Shown here piece by piece: positions 26,451 to 35,263 of a stretch of DNA of 64,000 bases. The stretch covers positions 24,209 to 88,208 of the forward strand of contig JBFWNY010000016.1 of NCBI GenBank assembly GCA_050250815.1. The letters run 5' to 3'. Position 1 is the stretch's first letter. Every line of letters starts with the position of its first letter. Source of the stretch: JAEUMD01 sp050250815. Lineage in GTDB: Bacteria; Pseudomonadota; Alphaproteobacteria; Rhizobiales; Hyphomicrobiaceae. The position numbers were made by a program, and so were the translations under genes. A model generated the notes under the pieces. That model was given only the letters and a program-made list of their open reading frames with translations, was not told where the DNA came from and ran no database searches.

Positions 26451-27146
26451 TCACGTCGAACCGGCGATACGGCCGTCCACGATCCGCACCTGCCGGTCGG
26501 CGCGCCGGGCCAGCTCCAGGTCGTGGGTCACCATGACGATGGCGCTGCCTGTCTCCCCGACCAGTCGCCGGAAGATGGCCAGGACCTGCTCGCTCGATTT
26601 GGAATCGAGATTGCCCGTGGGCTCGTCGGCGAGGATCACACGAGGCTCGTTGGCCAGGGCCCGGGCGATGGCGACACGCTGGCGTTGTCCACCCGACAAC
26701 TGGCCAGGCAGCTTTTCCGCGTGCTGCTCGAGCCCCAGCGAGGCTAGCAGATCGCGCGCCCTGCGCTCCATCGCCCGGCCGTCGAGTTTGGCCAGGGCCC
26801 GCATCGGCAGCATGACGTTGGCAAGCGCCGAGAACTCCGGCAGCAGGAAATGGAATTGGAACACGAACCCGATCAGCGACAGTCTCAGGTTCGCGCGTGC
26901 CGCCTCGTCAAGCCGGTTTACGTCGCGTCCCTCCACGAGTACCGCTCCCTCGCTGGGAGCATCGAGCAGCCCCAGCAGGTAGAGCAGTGAACTCTTGCCC
27001 GAGCCGGACGGCCCGGTGATGGCGATGAACTCGCCGGCCTCGACGTCGAGATCGATGTCGCGGACGAGCGTGGTGACAACGGCGTCTCCGATTCTGCGGG
27101 TCACGCCGCGCAGCGCGAGCAGAGGTGGTGCGGAAGGCGCACTCAC
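26451..27146 (-). CDS. ABC transporter ATPase (MacB/LolD type)
   Basis: A 231-residue ATPase. The start is the GTG at 27146, whose GTGA overlaps the permease stop. Walker A GPSGSGKSS, the Q-loop region FVFQFHFLLPEFSALANVMLP (in pieces), signature LSGGQRQRVAIARAL, Walker B VILADEPTG and the H-loop MVTHD are all present. The sequence belongs to the LolD/MacB branch, whose members drive mechanotransmission across the periplasm rather than classical import. It forms an operon with the permease and adaptor upstream. Confidence 0.96.
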   Translation of the reverse strand: MSAPSAPPLLALRGVTRRIGDAVVTTLVRDIDLDVEAGEFIAITGPSGSGKSSLLYLLGLLDAPSEGAVLVEGRDVNRLDEAARANLRLSLIGFVFQFHFLLPEFSALANVMLPMRALAKLDGRAMERRARDLLASLGLEQHAEKLPGQLSGGQRQRVAIARALANEPRVILADEPTGNLDSKSSEQVLAIFRRLVGETGSAIVMVTHDLELARRADRQVRIVDGRIAGST

Positions 27147-28378
27147 GAGGCGCCCCTGATGATCTCGACCGGATGCTGGCGTGCCGCCTTGCGCGCGGGC
27201 AGATAGCCCGCGATGCCGGAAGCGGCCAGCGCCACTGCGGCCGCCATCGCGTAGTGGGTCGGCGCATAGAACAGCGGCAGGTGCGTCGCGTCCATGAACG
27301 GGCTCTTGAACTCGATTGTGCCGAGTAGGCGGCAGAGCAGGTAGCCCAGCAGCCACCCGGCCATCGTTCCGGCCATTCCGATGAGCAGAGCCTCCAGCAC
27401 GAAGATGCGCCGCACGGTACGCTCGGTGAAGCCCAGCGATTTCAGAATCGCTATGTCGCGCGTCTTCTCGTGCGTGATGGTGGAGATGATGTTGTAGGTT
27501 CCGAATGAAGCGACGAGCAGGATCGCGCCGACCACTGTGTACATGATGAAGTTGCGGATCTCGAACGCCGACAGCAGGTCCTCGTTGGCCTCCTGCCACG
27601 AGACCGACTTGTAGCCGGTCTGCGCCTCGATACGCTGCGCGATGCCCATCGCCCCGAGAATATCGGAAACGCGGATGCGGATGGCATTGATCAATCCGGT
27701 CTGGCCCGAGAGGATCTGTGCGGTCTTGATGAGAGTGTAGGCCTGGGTCTCGTCGCTCTGAGCAATGCCGGAGTGGAACAGCGCCACGACGGTGCAGGAC
27801 ATGACGTCGCCACGGCCGGAGGCGAGCGCGATGGTGTTGCCGATGCGCGCGCCGATCTTCTGTGCAAGCTTGTCGCCGAGGATAATGGCGTTCGACGACT
27901 TGTAGAGCGAGTCGAGGGAGCCGCCGCGAATCTGCGTCGCGAGCTTGGAGACCCTCCGTTCGCGGTGCGGGTCGATCCCCGTCACGCTCGCTGCCGTATC
28001 TCGGCCCGCATAGCGGATCACGGCGCGTGATTGCACAGAGAGGGCAACGGCGCCCGGCAGCCAGCTTTCCAGACCGGCGATGATGGCATGCGGGTTTTTA
28101 ATCCCCGGGCGCAGCTCCGGAGTCCGCAACCCCGAGTAGGCGACGGCGTCGTAAATCTCCTCGGCCGGCTGCCGCGGCGGATTGCGCCGCTCGTCGCTCA
28201 TGGTGATGTGCGGCAGGCTATCGACCAGCTGGGAGACGAAGTCGCGCTGCGAGCCTTCCATGAGGGCGGCCATCATCACCGAGAAGCCGACGCCCATGGC
28301 GACGCCCAGCAAGCCCACGAATGTTTGGCGGAGCCGGCTGCCGACGTGCGTGAGGGCTATGTCGAGTACTAGGCTCAT
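27143..28378 (-). CDS. ABC transporter permease (MacB/FtsX family)
   Basis: A 411-residue permease with one N-terminal helix, a large periplasmic MacB-type core domain (about 40-250) and three C-terminal helices in the FtsX fold (about 285-405). The C-terminus contains the conserved HEKTRDIAILKSLGFTERTVRRIF segment (in pieces) and ends PVEIIRG. It overlaps its neighbours by 4 bases on each side, so adaptor, permease and ATPase are translationally coupled. Probable role: export of a small molecule, peptide or lipid through an outer-membrane partner not seen here. Confidence 0.95.
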   Translation of the reverse strand: MSLVLDIALTHVGSRLRQTFVGLLGVAMGVGFSVMMAALMEGSQRDFVSQLVDSLPHITMSDERRNPPRQPAEEIYDAVAYSGLRTPELRPGIKNPHAIIAGLESWLPGAVALSVQSRAVIRYAGRDTAASVTGIDPHRERRVSKLATQIRGGSLDSLYKSSNAIILGDKLAQKIGARIGNTIALASGRGDVMSCTVVALFHSGIAQSDETQAYTLIKTAQILSGQTGLINAIRIRVSDILGAMGIAQRIEAQTGYKSVSWQEANEDLLSAFEIRNFIMYTVVGAILLVASFGTYNIISTITHEKTRDIAILKSLGFTERTVRRIFVLEALLIGMAGTMAGWLLGYLLCRLLGTIEFKSPFMDATHLPLFYAPTHYAMAAAVALAASGIAGYLPARKAARQHPVEIIRGAS

Positions 28379-29526
28379 GGCGTGGCGCCGCCGGCGGGGC
28401 GGACCGCGTCCCCGTCATGCACGTCTTTGGGGAATGGCGACACGACGACGCTGCCTGCTTCGAGACCGCGCTCGATCTCGACGAGCGTGGCGCCGCGGAT
28501 GCCGATCTCGACGGGGCTTGCAACGGCGCGCCCGTCCACGATCCTCATGACCTTGCCGTCGCCGACGGCCTCGGGCGGCAGGAGAACGGCCAGGGCGACC
28601 TCCTTGGCGACGATATTTGCCTCCACGCTCATGCCGATGCGCAGCGGGGTGTCGTCGGGCAGCGCGATATAGACGCGGAAGGTCTTGGTCGACGGATCGC
28701 CTTTGGGGGTGATGCGGGAGACGGTTCCCGTGAGCGGTTCGCCGCGATGGCCTTCGTGCCGCACGAGCGTCTTCTGTTCCGGCGCGACCTTGAGGATGTC
28801 GTCTTCGTTGACTTCCGCCACGATTTGCAAAGGCCGCTCCTGTCCAACCCAGAACAGCGTGTCAGTCGGTCCGGTCCCTGCGATCTCGCCTACTTCGCCA
28901 TCCCGGCGCAGCACTGTTCCGTCGACGGGAGAGCGCAACGACAGATCGAACATGCGTTCGCGCTGCGCGACGACGCGGGCTTCCTGTTCGCGTACCTGTG
29001 TCAGCTTCTCGTCGCGGGTGGCGCGGGCCGCGATGTTGCGCTCCACGAGGCGCGTCAGGCGGTCTGCATCCTCATTGAGGCGCTTGAGGCGCGCCTCGAG
29101 TTCTGTGAGATGCGCGCGCTCCTCCGCATCGTCGAGCTTCGCAAGCACCTCGCCAGCCTTCACGGCCTTGCCCTCGCAGCGGCAGATTTCGACGATTCGG
29201 CGGCGCTGCAATGCCGTGACTTTGGCCCAGTGAACGGGCTCGACGATCCCTGTCGCGTAGACGATCTCGGCAGCTCGGCCGAGGCTCGCGGTAGTGGTCG
29301 TAACCTGCCTGGCGTTGCTCCAGAACATCGAGATCGCCAAGGCGCCGAGGCCGGCCAGGAGCAGCAGCGTCACGCGACCCGGTGTGAGGATGGCGTGCCG
29401 GGCGTCGTGATGATCGTGGGCCTCCCGCTCGTCCTCGCGGCGGCCGAAACGGCGCTCGGACAGCTGGCCGGCGGCTGAGGCCAACCGCTCGATGCTTGTC
29501 CGCAAACTGGCAAGTGGCGAGGTCAT
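28375..29526 (-). CDS. HlyD/MacA-type periplasmic adaptor
   Basis: A 383-residue adaptor. The start at 29526 (MTSPLASLRTSIERL) is chosen over an in-frame codon 24 residues upstream. A single N-terminal helix (about 50-68, VTLLLLAGLGALAISMFW) anchors it. It then shows the lipoyl half motifs, a coiled-coil hairpin (about 130-185, LEARLKRLNEDADRLTRLVERN, in pieces) and the barrel domain. It is the first gene of the three-gene exporter operon. Compared with the RND adaptor at 49-1200, it is membrane-anchored rather than lipid-anchored. Confidence 0.94.
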   Translation of the reverse strand: MTSPLASLRTSIERLASAAGQLSERRFGRREDEREAHDHHDARHAILTPGRVTLLLLAGLGALAISMFWSNARQVTTTTASLGRAAEIVYATGIVEPVHWAKVTALQRRRIVEICRCEGKAVKAGEVLAKLDDAEERAHLTELEARLKRLNEDADRLTRLVERNIAARATRDEKLTQVREQEARVVAQRERMFDLSLRSPVDGTVLRRDGEVGEIAGTGPTDTLFWVGQERPLQIVAEVNEDDILKVAPEQKTLVRHEGHRGEPLTGTVSRITPKGDPSTKTFRVYIALPDDTPLRIGMSVEANIVAKEVALAVLLPPEAVGDGKVMRIVDGRAVASPVEIGIRGATLVEIERGLEAGSVVVSPFPKDVHDGDAVRPAGGATP

Positions 29527-29670
29527 GGTTCCCGAGGTTGGTCTGCGGCAGCTTGCCGGTTGACTGGGCCGCAGCGGCGAACGTTCGCGCAAATCCAACT
29601 TTGGCGAAAGCGCGAGGCAGCACTGTGATTCCGGTCAATTGCAGCGTGTATGTGGCGTTGCGAAAGCGCG

Positions 29671-31512
29671 TCAGCTCACCAGCACGCCGTCCAGCCAGCG
29701 ATTGAGCTCCGAGCCTTCGCGTGCCAGCTCCTCCTTCGCCCACCGATAGGACAGATCGACGATGTCGGCGTGACGGTGCCAGTCGAGGAAGCTCATCTCG
29801 TCGGGGACCGGCGGCACGACGACGACATCTTCCTCGGTCAGGTGCCGCTTGAAGTCCTGGCGGTTGGCCATCAGGGAGCGCATCAGCACGTTCATCATTC
29901 CCGGCGCGTTGGGCAACGCGTCGCGGCCGAACGGATAGAGCGCGCGAGAGATCAGTTCGTTGCGCGAGGGCAGGGCATCGTAGGCGACGTCGAAGCGTTC
30001 GAGCTCGGGCACCGAGAAGCTCATCACCACGTTGGGCCCGCTCTTCATCTCGTGCATGGTTCTGATCGGCACGTTGTCGAGCAGGCAGCCGTCAACCAGC
30101 ATGTCGCCTTCCGCCGTGTAATAGGGCGGGAGGATAACGGGAATGGAGCCCGAGGCGCGGACGGCGGCCCACAGGTTGCCGGTGCGGTGGCAGTGCAGCG
30201 AGCAGCGCGACAGGTTCGACGAGATCGCGAAGTAGGGCACCCACAGGTCCTCGATGTCGCGCCCGCCGAAGTAGCGGGCGAGCTGCGCATCGAAGTGCTT
30301 GTGGTCGATCAGGCTGTAGCGCGGCCATGTCAGGCGGCGCATGGCGCGGTTCGTTATGAAGATGTCGTGCGTCGCCGCGTCGATGTCTTCTGGTGAGCGG
30401 CCAAGCGCGAAGGCGGCGGTATACGCGCTGCCGCCCGACGTCCCACCCATCAGATCGAATGTGACGCCGGCTTCCGTAAACGCTCGGTAGAGGCCGATCT
30501 GCGCCGTGCACAGCGCGCCGCCGCCACAGGCGATAAGACCGATCGCAGTGCCCTTGAGGAAGCGGGCGAGGCGCTCGACGCCGCCGGGACGGTCAAGCGC
30601 GACATGATGGTGCATCGCCACGTTGCGGCCGACGAGCCAGCGCTGCGTCCCACTGATGGTGGTGTGGTGCGGATGGACGAGAACGAGGCGGATCGAGGAC
30701 GGCGGCAGCAGGGCGGCGGCGCGCAGTTCGTGAGGGCTGATGCGAGTCCCGGCGGCGTGCACGCCAACGGTCAGCACGATGTCGGCCTGCCGCAGCGCCT
30801 TGTCCGTCCATGCGGTCATCTCGTCGTCGCCGACGTAGACGACGAAGTCGGACTGCCGCTCCAGATCGTTGAAGGCAGCCGTCGCATCGGGCGTATCGAA
30901 GTCGGCGCCCTGCGACACGAGGCCAGCGGCCCGGGCGCCATCGACCACCTGCACGCGGCGTCCGCGTACCTTCTTGGGTTGAGACGCCTTGGCGAGCGTG
31001 GTTGCCAGAAGTGCCACGAACTCCTGCGGCACCGGCGCCTGTCCGGCTCTCACCACCGCGATCGTGCGCGGCCGCGGATCGGGCGGTGGCGGTTGTGCGG
31101 CGTTGAGTGCAGCGATGCGCCGGGCGAGCGTCACCGTGATGATGCGCCACAGAGCCGGGCTGCGCGCGGTCAACCGGTCGAAATCAACGCGCGTGAGGCG
31201 CAGTACCAGGCCGTCACGCAGCGCCTCGACCGTTGCCGTTCGTGCGCCGCCGGCAAGGAACGCGATCTCGCCGATCGGCTGCCCAAGTCCGATCTCGGAG
31301 ATCGCCGCCGCTCGCCCGTCGAGTCGCACTGCGAAGCGGCCCGAGACGACGATGAACATCGCGTCCGCGCTCTCGCCCTGGCGGACGAGCACGTCGCCGC
31401 GCTTGAGCGGCATCGGCACGAATTCCTTGGCAATCTCGGCCTTGGTATCGGGATCCAGCCCGCCGAGGATCTCGAGCGCGTCGAAAAAGCGTTCAAGGCC
31501 GTTGCTGGACAT
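29671..31512 (-). CDS. Cyclic-nucleotide-binding patatin-like phospholipase
   Basis: A 613-residue protein combining a CRP-type cyclic-nucleotide-binding domain (about 10-130, with GQPIGEIAFLAGGARTATVEAL, in pieces), a middle region (about 150-310) and a patatin domain (about 322-500). This is the plan of the neuropathy-target-esterase group. The nucleophile is S359 in GGTSGG and the partner Asp is D474 in DGCLLDN. The glycine-rich oxyanion segment reads CGGGALCTAQIG (329-340), lacking the Arg/Lys-Gly usual in GGGARG. Expected activity is a lysophospholipase or esterase acting at the membrane and responding to a nucleotide or acting constitutively. Confidence 0.92.
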   Translation of the reverse strand: MSSNGLERFFDALEILGGLDPDTKAEIAKEFVPMPLKRGDVLVRQGESADAMFIVVSGRFAVRLDGRAAAISEIGLGQPIGEIAFLAGGARTATVEALRDGLVLRLTRVDFDRLTARSPALWRIITVTLARRIAALNAAQPPPPDPRPRTIAVVRAGQAPVPQEFVALLATTLAKASQPKKVRGRRVQVVDGARAAGLVSQGADFDTPDATAAFNDLERQSDFVVYVGDDEMTAWTDKALRQADIVLTVGVHAAGTRISPHELRAAALLPPSSIRLVLVHPHHTTISGTQRWLVGRNVAMHHHVALDRPGGVERLARFLKGTAIGLIACGGGALCTAQIGLYRAFTEAGVTFDLMGGTSGGSAYTAAFALGRSPEDIDAATHDIFITNRAMRRLTWPRYSLIDHKHFDAQLARYFGGRDIEDLWVPYFAISSNLSRCSLHCHRTGNLWAAVRASGSIPVILPPYYTAEGDMLVDGCLLDNVPIRTMHEMKSGPNVVMSFSVPELERFDVAYDALPSRNELISRALYPFGRDALPNAPGMMNVLMRSLMANRQDFKRHLTEEDVVVVPPVPDEMSFLDWHRHADIVDLSYRWAKEELAREGSELNRWLDGVLVS

Positions 31513-31593
31513 AGGGTGCGATTCGCGGGTTCAGGTGACGGTGCGGAAGGACGAGCCTAGCACAACGCCGGCCCCCGGAATGCCCTCGCGCGC

Positions 31594-32904
31594 CTACAAG
31601 ATGAACCGCGACAGGTCCGCGTTGCGGGTAAGCTCCCCGATGCGGCCTTCCACGTACGCCGCGTCGATGGCGATCTTTTCGCCGTTGCGGTCGGACGCGT
31701 CGAAGGAAATTTCCTCCAGCACGCGCTCGATCACCGTCTGCAGGCGCCGGGCGCCGATGTTCTCGACCGCGGAGTTGACGGCGACGGCGGCGTCGGCCAG
31801 CGCGTCGATCCCGTCCTGCGTGAAGTCGAGCGTAACGCCTTCGGTTGCCATCAGCGCCACCGACTGCTTGACGAGGTTTGCCTCCGGCTCGGTCAAGATG
31901 CGCCGGAAGTCGTCCCGCGTCAGCGCCTTGAGCTCGACCCTTATCGGCAGGCGCCCCTGCAACTCGGGCAACAGGTCGGCGGGCTTGGCGACGTGGAAGG
32001 CGCCCGAGGCGATAAACAGCACATGGTCCGTCTTGACCGGTCCGTGCTTGGTGGCGACCGTGGTGCCCTCGATAAGCGGCAGCAGATCGCGCTGTACGCC
32101 CTCGCGCGAAACGTCGGCGCCGGACCGGCCCGCTTCCGAGCGCGAGCAGATCTTGTCGATCTCGTCGAGGAAGACGATGCCGGAGTTCTCGACTGATCGG
32201 ATGGCCTCCGCCGTGATGAGATCGTTGTCGATCAGCTTGTCGCTCTCCTCCTGCATCAGCACGGGGTAGCTGTCGGCGACCGTCACGCGGCGGCTCTTGG
32301 TGCGCTGACCGAAGGCCTTGCCCAGCATGTCCGATAGGTTGATCGCGCCCATCGAGGCGCCGGGCATGCCGGGCACCTCGAACATCGGCATGGCGCCGCC
32401 GTCGGCCACCTGGATCTCGATTTCCTTGTCGTCAAGCTCGCCGGCACGAAGGCGCTTGCGGAAGCTGTCTCGGGTCGCGGGCGATGCGGAAGCGCCGACG
32501 AGGGCGTCGAGCACGCGCTCCTCCGCCCCCTTCTCCGCCGCCGCGCGAACCTCTTTGCGCTTGCCCTCCCGAACGAGGCCTATGCCGACCTCGACGAGGT
32601 CGCGGACGATCTGCTCGACGTCGCGGCCCACATAACCGACCTCGGTGAACTTGGTGGCCTCGACCTTCAGGAACGGGGCGCCCGCGAGCTTGGCGAGACG
32701 GCGCGAAATCTCCGTCTTGCCGACACCCGTCGGGCCGATCATGAGGATGTTCTTGGGCAGCACCTCGTCCTTGAGGTCGTCGGCGAGCTGCTGGCGGCGC
32801 CAGCGGTTGCGCAGGGCGATCGCGACCGCGCGCTTGGCTTCCGCCTGCCCGACGATATGGCGGTCGAGCTCGGAGACGATTTCGCGGGGGGAGAAGGTGG
32901 TCAT
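31594..32904 (-). CDS. hslU: ATP-dependent protease ATPase subunit HslU
   Basis: HslU is the AAA+ unfoldase that feeds substrates to the HslV peptidase. The 436-residue product shows Walker A GPTGVGKTE (about 57-65), the pore motif GYVGRD, an I-domain (about 105-230), Walker B IVFLDEID and sensor II GARRLQTVIERVLEE. It ends in LSRFIL, the C-terminal tail that inserts into HslV. It is separated from hslV by an SMR transporter gene, an unusual arrangement, but all three run in one direction. Confidence 0.98.
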   Translation of the reverse strand: MTTFSPREIVSELDRHIVGQAEAKRAVAIALRNRWRRQQLADDLKDEVLPKNILMIGPTGVGKTEISRRLAKLAGAPFLKVEATKFTEVGYVGRDVEQIVRDLVEVGIGLVREGKRKEVRAAAEKGAEERVLDALVGASASPATRDSFRKRLRAGELDDKEIEIQVADGGAMPMFEVPGMPGASMGAINLSDMLGKAFGQRTKSRRVTVADSYPVLMQEESDKLIDNDLITAEAIRSVENSGIVFLDEIDKICSRSEAGRSGADVSREGVQRDLLPLIEGTTVATKHGPVKTDHVLFIASGAFHVAKPADLLPELQGRLPIRVELKALTRDDFRRILTEPEANLVKQSVALMATEGVTLDFTQDGIDALADAAVAVNSAVENIGARRLQTVIERVLEEISFDASDRNGEKIAIDAAYVEGRIGELTRNADLSRFIL

Positions 32905-32916
32905 TGCAAGATACGC

Positions 32917-33249
32917 CTAGTTGGACAGGAGCTTCAGCCCGACGATGGAGCCGACGAGCAGCGTCAGCATGACGAGTCGCGCCGTCGTCGCGGGCTCGCC
33001 GTAGAAGGCGACGCCGATGAGTGCGGTGCCGGCGGCGCCTATTCCAGTCCACACCGCATAGGCGGTGCCGAGCGGAATACCTGAGAGCGACCGGTAGAGG
33101 AAATAGAAGCTGGCCACGCCCAGCAGCACGACAAGCACGATAGGGAGCGGACGCGAAATGCCTTCCGTGTAGCGGAAGACCGTCGTCGTCGCGACCTCCA
33201 AGGCTCCCGCGAGCAGGAGGAAAATCCACGACAGGCCGATCGCGTTCAT
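32917..33249 (-). CDS. Small multidrug resistance (SMR) family protein, SugE/Gdx-like
   Basis: A 110-residue, four-helix SMR protein. The essential membrane-embedded Glu is E18 (LLLAGALEVATT), and the conserved TAYAVWTGIGAAGTALIG stands at about 63-80. The ALEVATTT start resembles the SugE/Gdx branch, which exports guanidinium, rather than EmrE, although sequence alone cannot settle the substrate. It sits 12 bases from hslU and 72 from the hslV end, an insertion into the hslVU operon. No guanidine riboswitch was visible nearby. Confidence 0.93.
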   Translation of the reverse strand: MNAIGLSWIFLLLAGALEVATTTVFRYTEGISRPLPIVLVVLLGVASFYFLYRSLSGIPLGTAYAVWTGIGAAGTALIGVAFYGEPATTARLVMLTLLVGSIVGLKLLSN

Positions 33250-33321
33250 CGATCAAATCCTATGGTTGATTGAGATGATCGGCGTGCACAGGTGCGAACG
33301 CGGCCGAGTGGAGAGCGCACG

Positions 33322-33903
33322 TCATCGGCTCGACTTGATGCTCTCAACGACGACGTTGCCGTTGGTGTAGACACAGATCTCGCCCGCGATCCGCATCGCG
33401 CGCCGCGCGATCTCCTCGGCCGAGAGTGGCTGGTCGGCCAGAGCGCGGGCGGCGGCTAACGCATAGTTGCCGCCCGAGCCGATGCCCATAATATGGGCTT
33501 CGGGTTCGAGCACGTCGCCGGTCCCGGTCAGCACCAGCGTCGTCGTTGCGTCTGCAACGATCATCATCGCCTCCAGCCGTCTCAGGTAGCGGTCGGTCCG
33601 CCAGTCCTTGGCGAGCTCTACCGCCGCCCGCATCAGCTGGCCCGGATATTGCTCCAGCTTTGCTTCCAGGCGCTCGAAGAGGGTGAAGGCGTCGGCGGTC
33701 GCCCCGGCGAAACCGGCGATGACGTCGCCCTTGCCGAGCCGGCGCACCTTGCGTGCGTTCGACTTGATGACCGTCTGTCCGAGACTGACCTGGCCGTCGC
33801 CCGCAATCACGACGTCGCCGTCCTTGCGCACGGTGACGATGGTGGTGGCGTGCCAACCGGCCGAGGCGTGATCGGTTCGAGACTCGGGCATCGTGTAGCT
33901 CAT
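33322..33903 (-). CDS. hslV: ATP-dependent protease peptidase subunit HslV
   Basis: The proteasome-like peptidase of HslVU. From the ATG at 33903 the protein is 193 residues with a 19-residue propeptide. The catalytic Thr would be T20 in HATTIVTVRKDG. The GDGQVSLGQTVIKSNARKVRRL region (in pieces), GSGGNYALAAARAL and the ICVYTNGN end are typical. An alternative start, MPESRT, lies four residues in. A heat-shock-like promoter sits so close that the ATG at 33903 would be almost leaderless. Divergent from hisB. Confidence 0.97.
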   Translation of the reverse strand: MSYTMPESRTDHASAGWHATTIVTVRKDGDVVIAGDGQVSLGQTVIKSNARKVRRLGKGDVIAGFAGATADAFTLFERLEAKLEQYPGQLMRAAVELAKDWRTDRYLRRLEAMMIVADATTTLVLTGTGDVLEPEAHIMGIGSGGNYALAAARALADQPLSAEEIARRAMRIAGEICVYTNGNVVVESIKSSR

Positions 33904-33911
33904 GGTTTGAG

Positions 33912-33942
33912 AATGTGGGGAAGGTAGCCCGGTGCGTTCAAG
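33912..33942 (-). promoter_or_regulatory. Candidate RpoH promoter of hslV
   Basis: On the minus strand CTTGAAC (33936-33942), 15 bases, then CCCCACATT (33912-33920), close to the heat-shock sigma consensus CTTGAAA and CCCCATNT. The predicted start would fall within a few bases of the hslV ATG at 33903. A true leader would then be very short, or the in-frame ATG at 33891 may be used. Confidence 0.45.
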
Positions 33943-34052
33943 AGTGGTGCGCGCGAGGCTGTGACGGGCTCCTGCGCCCGCCACTGGTCGGGTTGCCGCC
34001 AAGCTGATAAACGCTTGGCCATTGAAGGGCAAGGAACAGGCGGGAAACGGCC

Positions 34053-34649
34053 GTGACGCGCAAAGCCAGCATCGAGCGCAAGACCAGGGAGACCCAGATC
34101 GCAGCGAGTATCGATCTGGATGGGACCGGCGCCTACGACGTCTCCACCGGCATCGGGTTTCTCGACCACATGCTGGAGCAGCTCGCGCGCCATTCTCTCA
34201 TCGACATCAAGCTCAAGGCGACCGGCGATCTGCACATCGATTTCCATCATACGGCCGAGGACTCGGGCATCGTGCTGGGTCAGGCGTTCCAGCAGGCCTT
34301 AGGCGACAGGGCCGGCATCACGCGTTATGCCGACGTGCACCTGCCGATGGACGAGACACTGACGCGGGTTGCCGTGGACGTTTCCGGGCGCCCGTATCTC
34401 ATATGGGACGTGACGTTCTCCCGGCCCAAGATCGGCGAAATGGACACGGAGCTGTTCCGCGAATGGTTCCAGGCGTTCGCGCAGAACGCCGGCATCACGC
34501 TGCACGTGGCGACGCTCTACGGCGAGAACAACCACCACATCGCCGAGACCTGCTATAAGGGACTGGCGCGCGCCCTGCGTCAGGCGGTCAGCCTCGATCC
34601 GAGACAGGCGGGACGGGTTCCGTCGACAAAGGGAACGCTCAAGGGATGA
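34053..34649 (+). CDS. hisB: Imidazoleglycerol-phosphate dehydratase
   Basis: HisB catalyses the sixth step of histidine biosynthesis. It is 198 residues with a GTG start (MTRKASIERKTRET). Metal and substrate motifs are GFLDHMLEQLARH, DFHHTAEDSGIVLGQ and NNHHIAETCYKG. This is the monofunctional form, without the phosphatase domain found in enterics. First gene of the his group here, divergent from hslV, and its stop overlaps the next open frame as ATGA. Confidence 0.98.
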   Translation: MTRKASIERKTRETQIAASIDLDGTGAYDVSTGIGFLDHMLEQLARHSLIDIKLKATGDLHIDFHHTAEDSGIVLGQAFQQALGDRAGITRYADVHLPMDETLTRVAVDVSGRPYLIWDVTFSRPKIGEMDTELFREWFQAFAQNAGITLHVATLYGENNHHIAETCYKGLARALRQAVSLDPRQAGRVPSTKGTLKG

Positions 34650-34684
34650 TCGTAACTGTCTGGCCGTTCCAGGCCCCAGGCCGC

Positions 34685-35254
34685 ATGTCCGTCTATACCG
34701 TGCACGAGCCGCCCGAGCCGGCCATGGACCGCGTCGACCGCGCGGAAGCGATGGTGTTCCTGAAGGACGGGTTCAATTGGGCCGCGTTCCTGCTCGGGCC
34801 TGTCTGGCTGCTCGCGAACCGGTTATGGCTGGCACTGGTCGGCTTCGCGGCCGCGGCGGTCGCGCTGGGTGGGGCGCTCATGGCGATCGACGCCGATCCC
34901 GTATGGCAGACGCTCGCCGCTCTCGGTCTCAACTCGATCGTGGGGTATGAGGCGCATGCATTGCGCTCCGCCAAGCTCGCGTCGAGCGGCTGGGCGATGC
35001 TGGGCACGGTGATGGGCAGTTCGCTCTCGGAGAGCGAGCGGCGCTTCTTCGACCAGTGGCTGCCAACCGCGCCTGTGTTGCGGCCGTCCGTCCATGGCGC
35101 TGCTGCGGCGGGTGTCGGTATTGCGAGACCGGCGGAGACGTCCAACCGGGCAACGCATTCGTCTGGCCATCCGAGCGCTGCACCGGCTTCGCCCACGACA
35201 GCTTCGGGGCCGCGCGGGACGCGTCTATTCGGCTTGTTGCGGCGGAAGGGCTGA
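34685..35254 (+). CDS. DUF2628 membrane protein of the his operon
   Basis: A DUF2628 protein regularly found between hisB and hisH in alphaproteobacteria. I chose the ATG at 34685 (MSVYTVHEPPEPAMDR), which fits the family start. An ATG at 34646, overlapping the hisB stop, would add 13 residues and would give coupling. It has an amphipathic N-terminus, FLKDGFNWAAFLLGPVWLLANRLW, with membrane segments at about 32-60 and 63-80, then a Pro/Ala-rich tail. Role unknown; it is not a histidine enzyme. Confidence 0.88.
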   Translation: MSVYTVHEPPEPAMDRVDRAEAMVFLKDGFNWAAFLLGPVWLLANRLWLALVGFAAAAVALGGALMAIDADPVWQTLAALGLNSIVGYEAHALRSAKLASSGWAMLGTVMGSSLSESERRFFDQWLPTAPVLRPSVHGAAAAGVGIARPAETSNRATHSSGHPSAAPASPTTASGPRGTRLFGLLRRKG

Positions 35255-35263
35255 GCCCGCCTC

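Noticed and set aside
27147..27599. An N-terminal extension of the ABC ATPase into the permease gene
   Set aside because: It would read the permease gene in another frame; the GTGA overlap gives a normal ATPase start.
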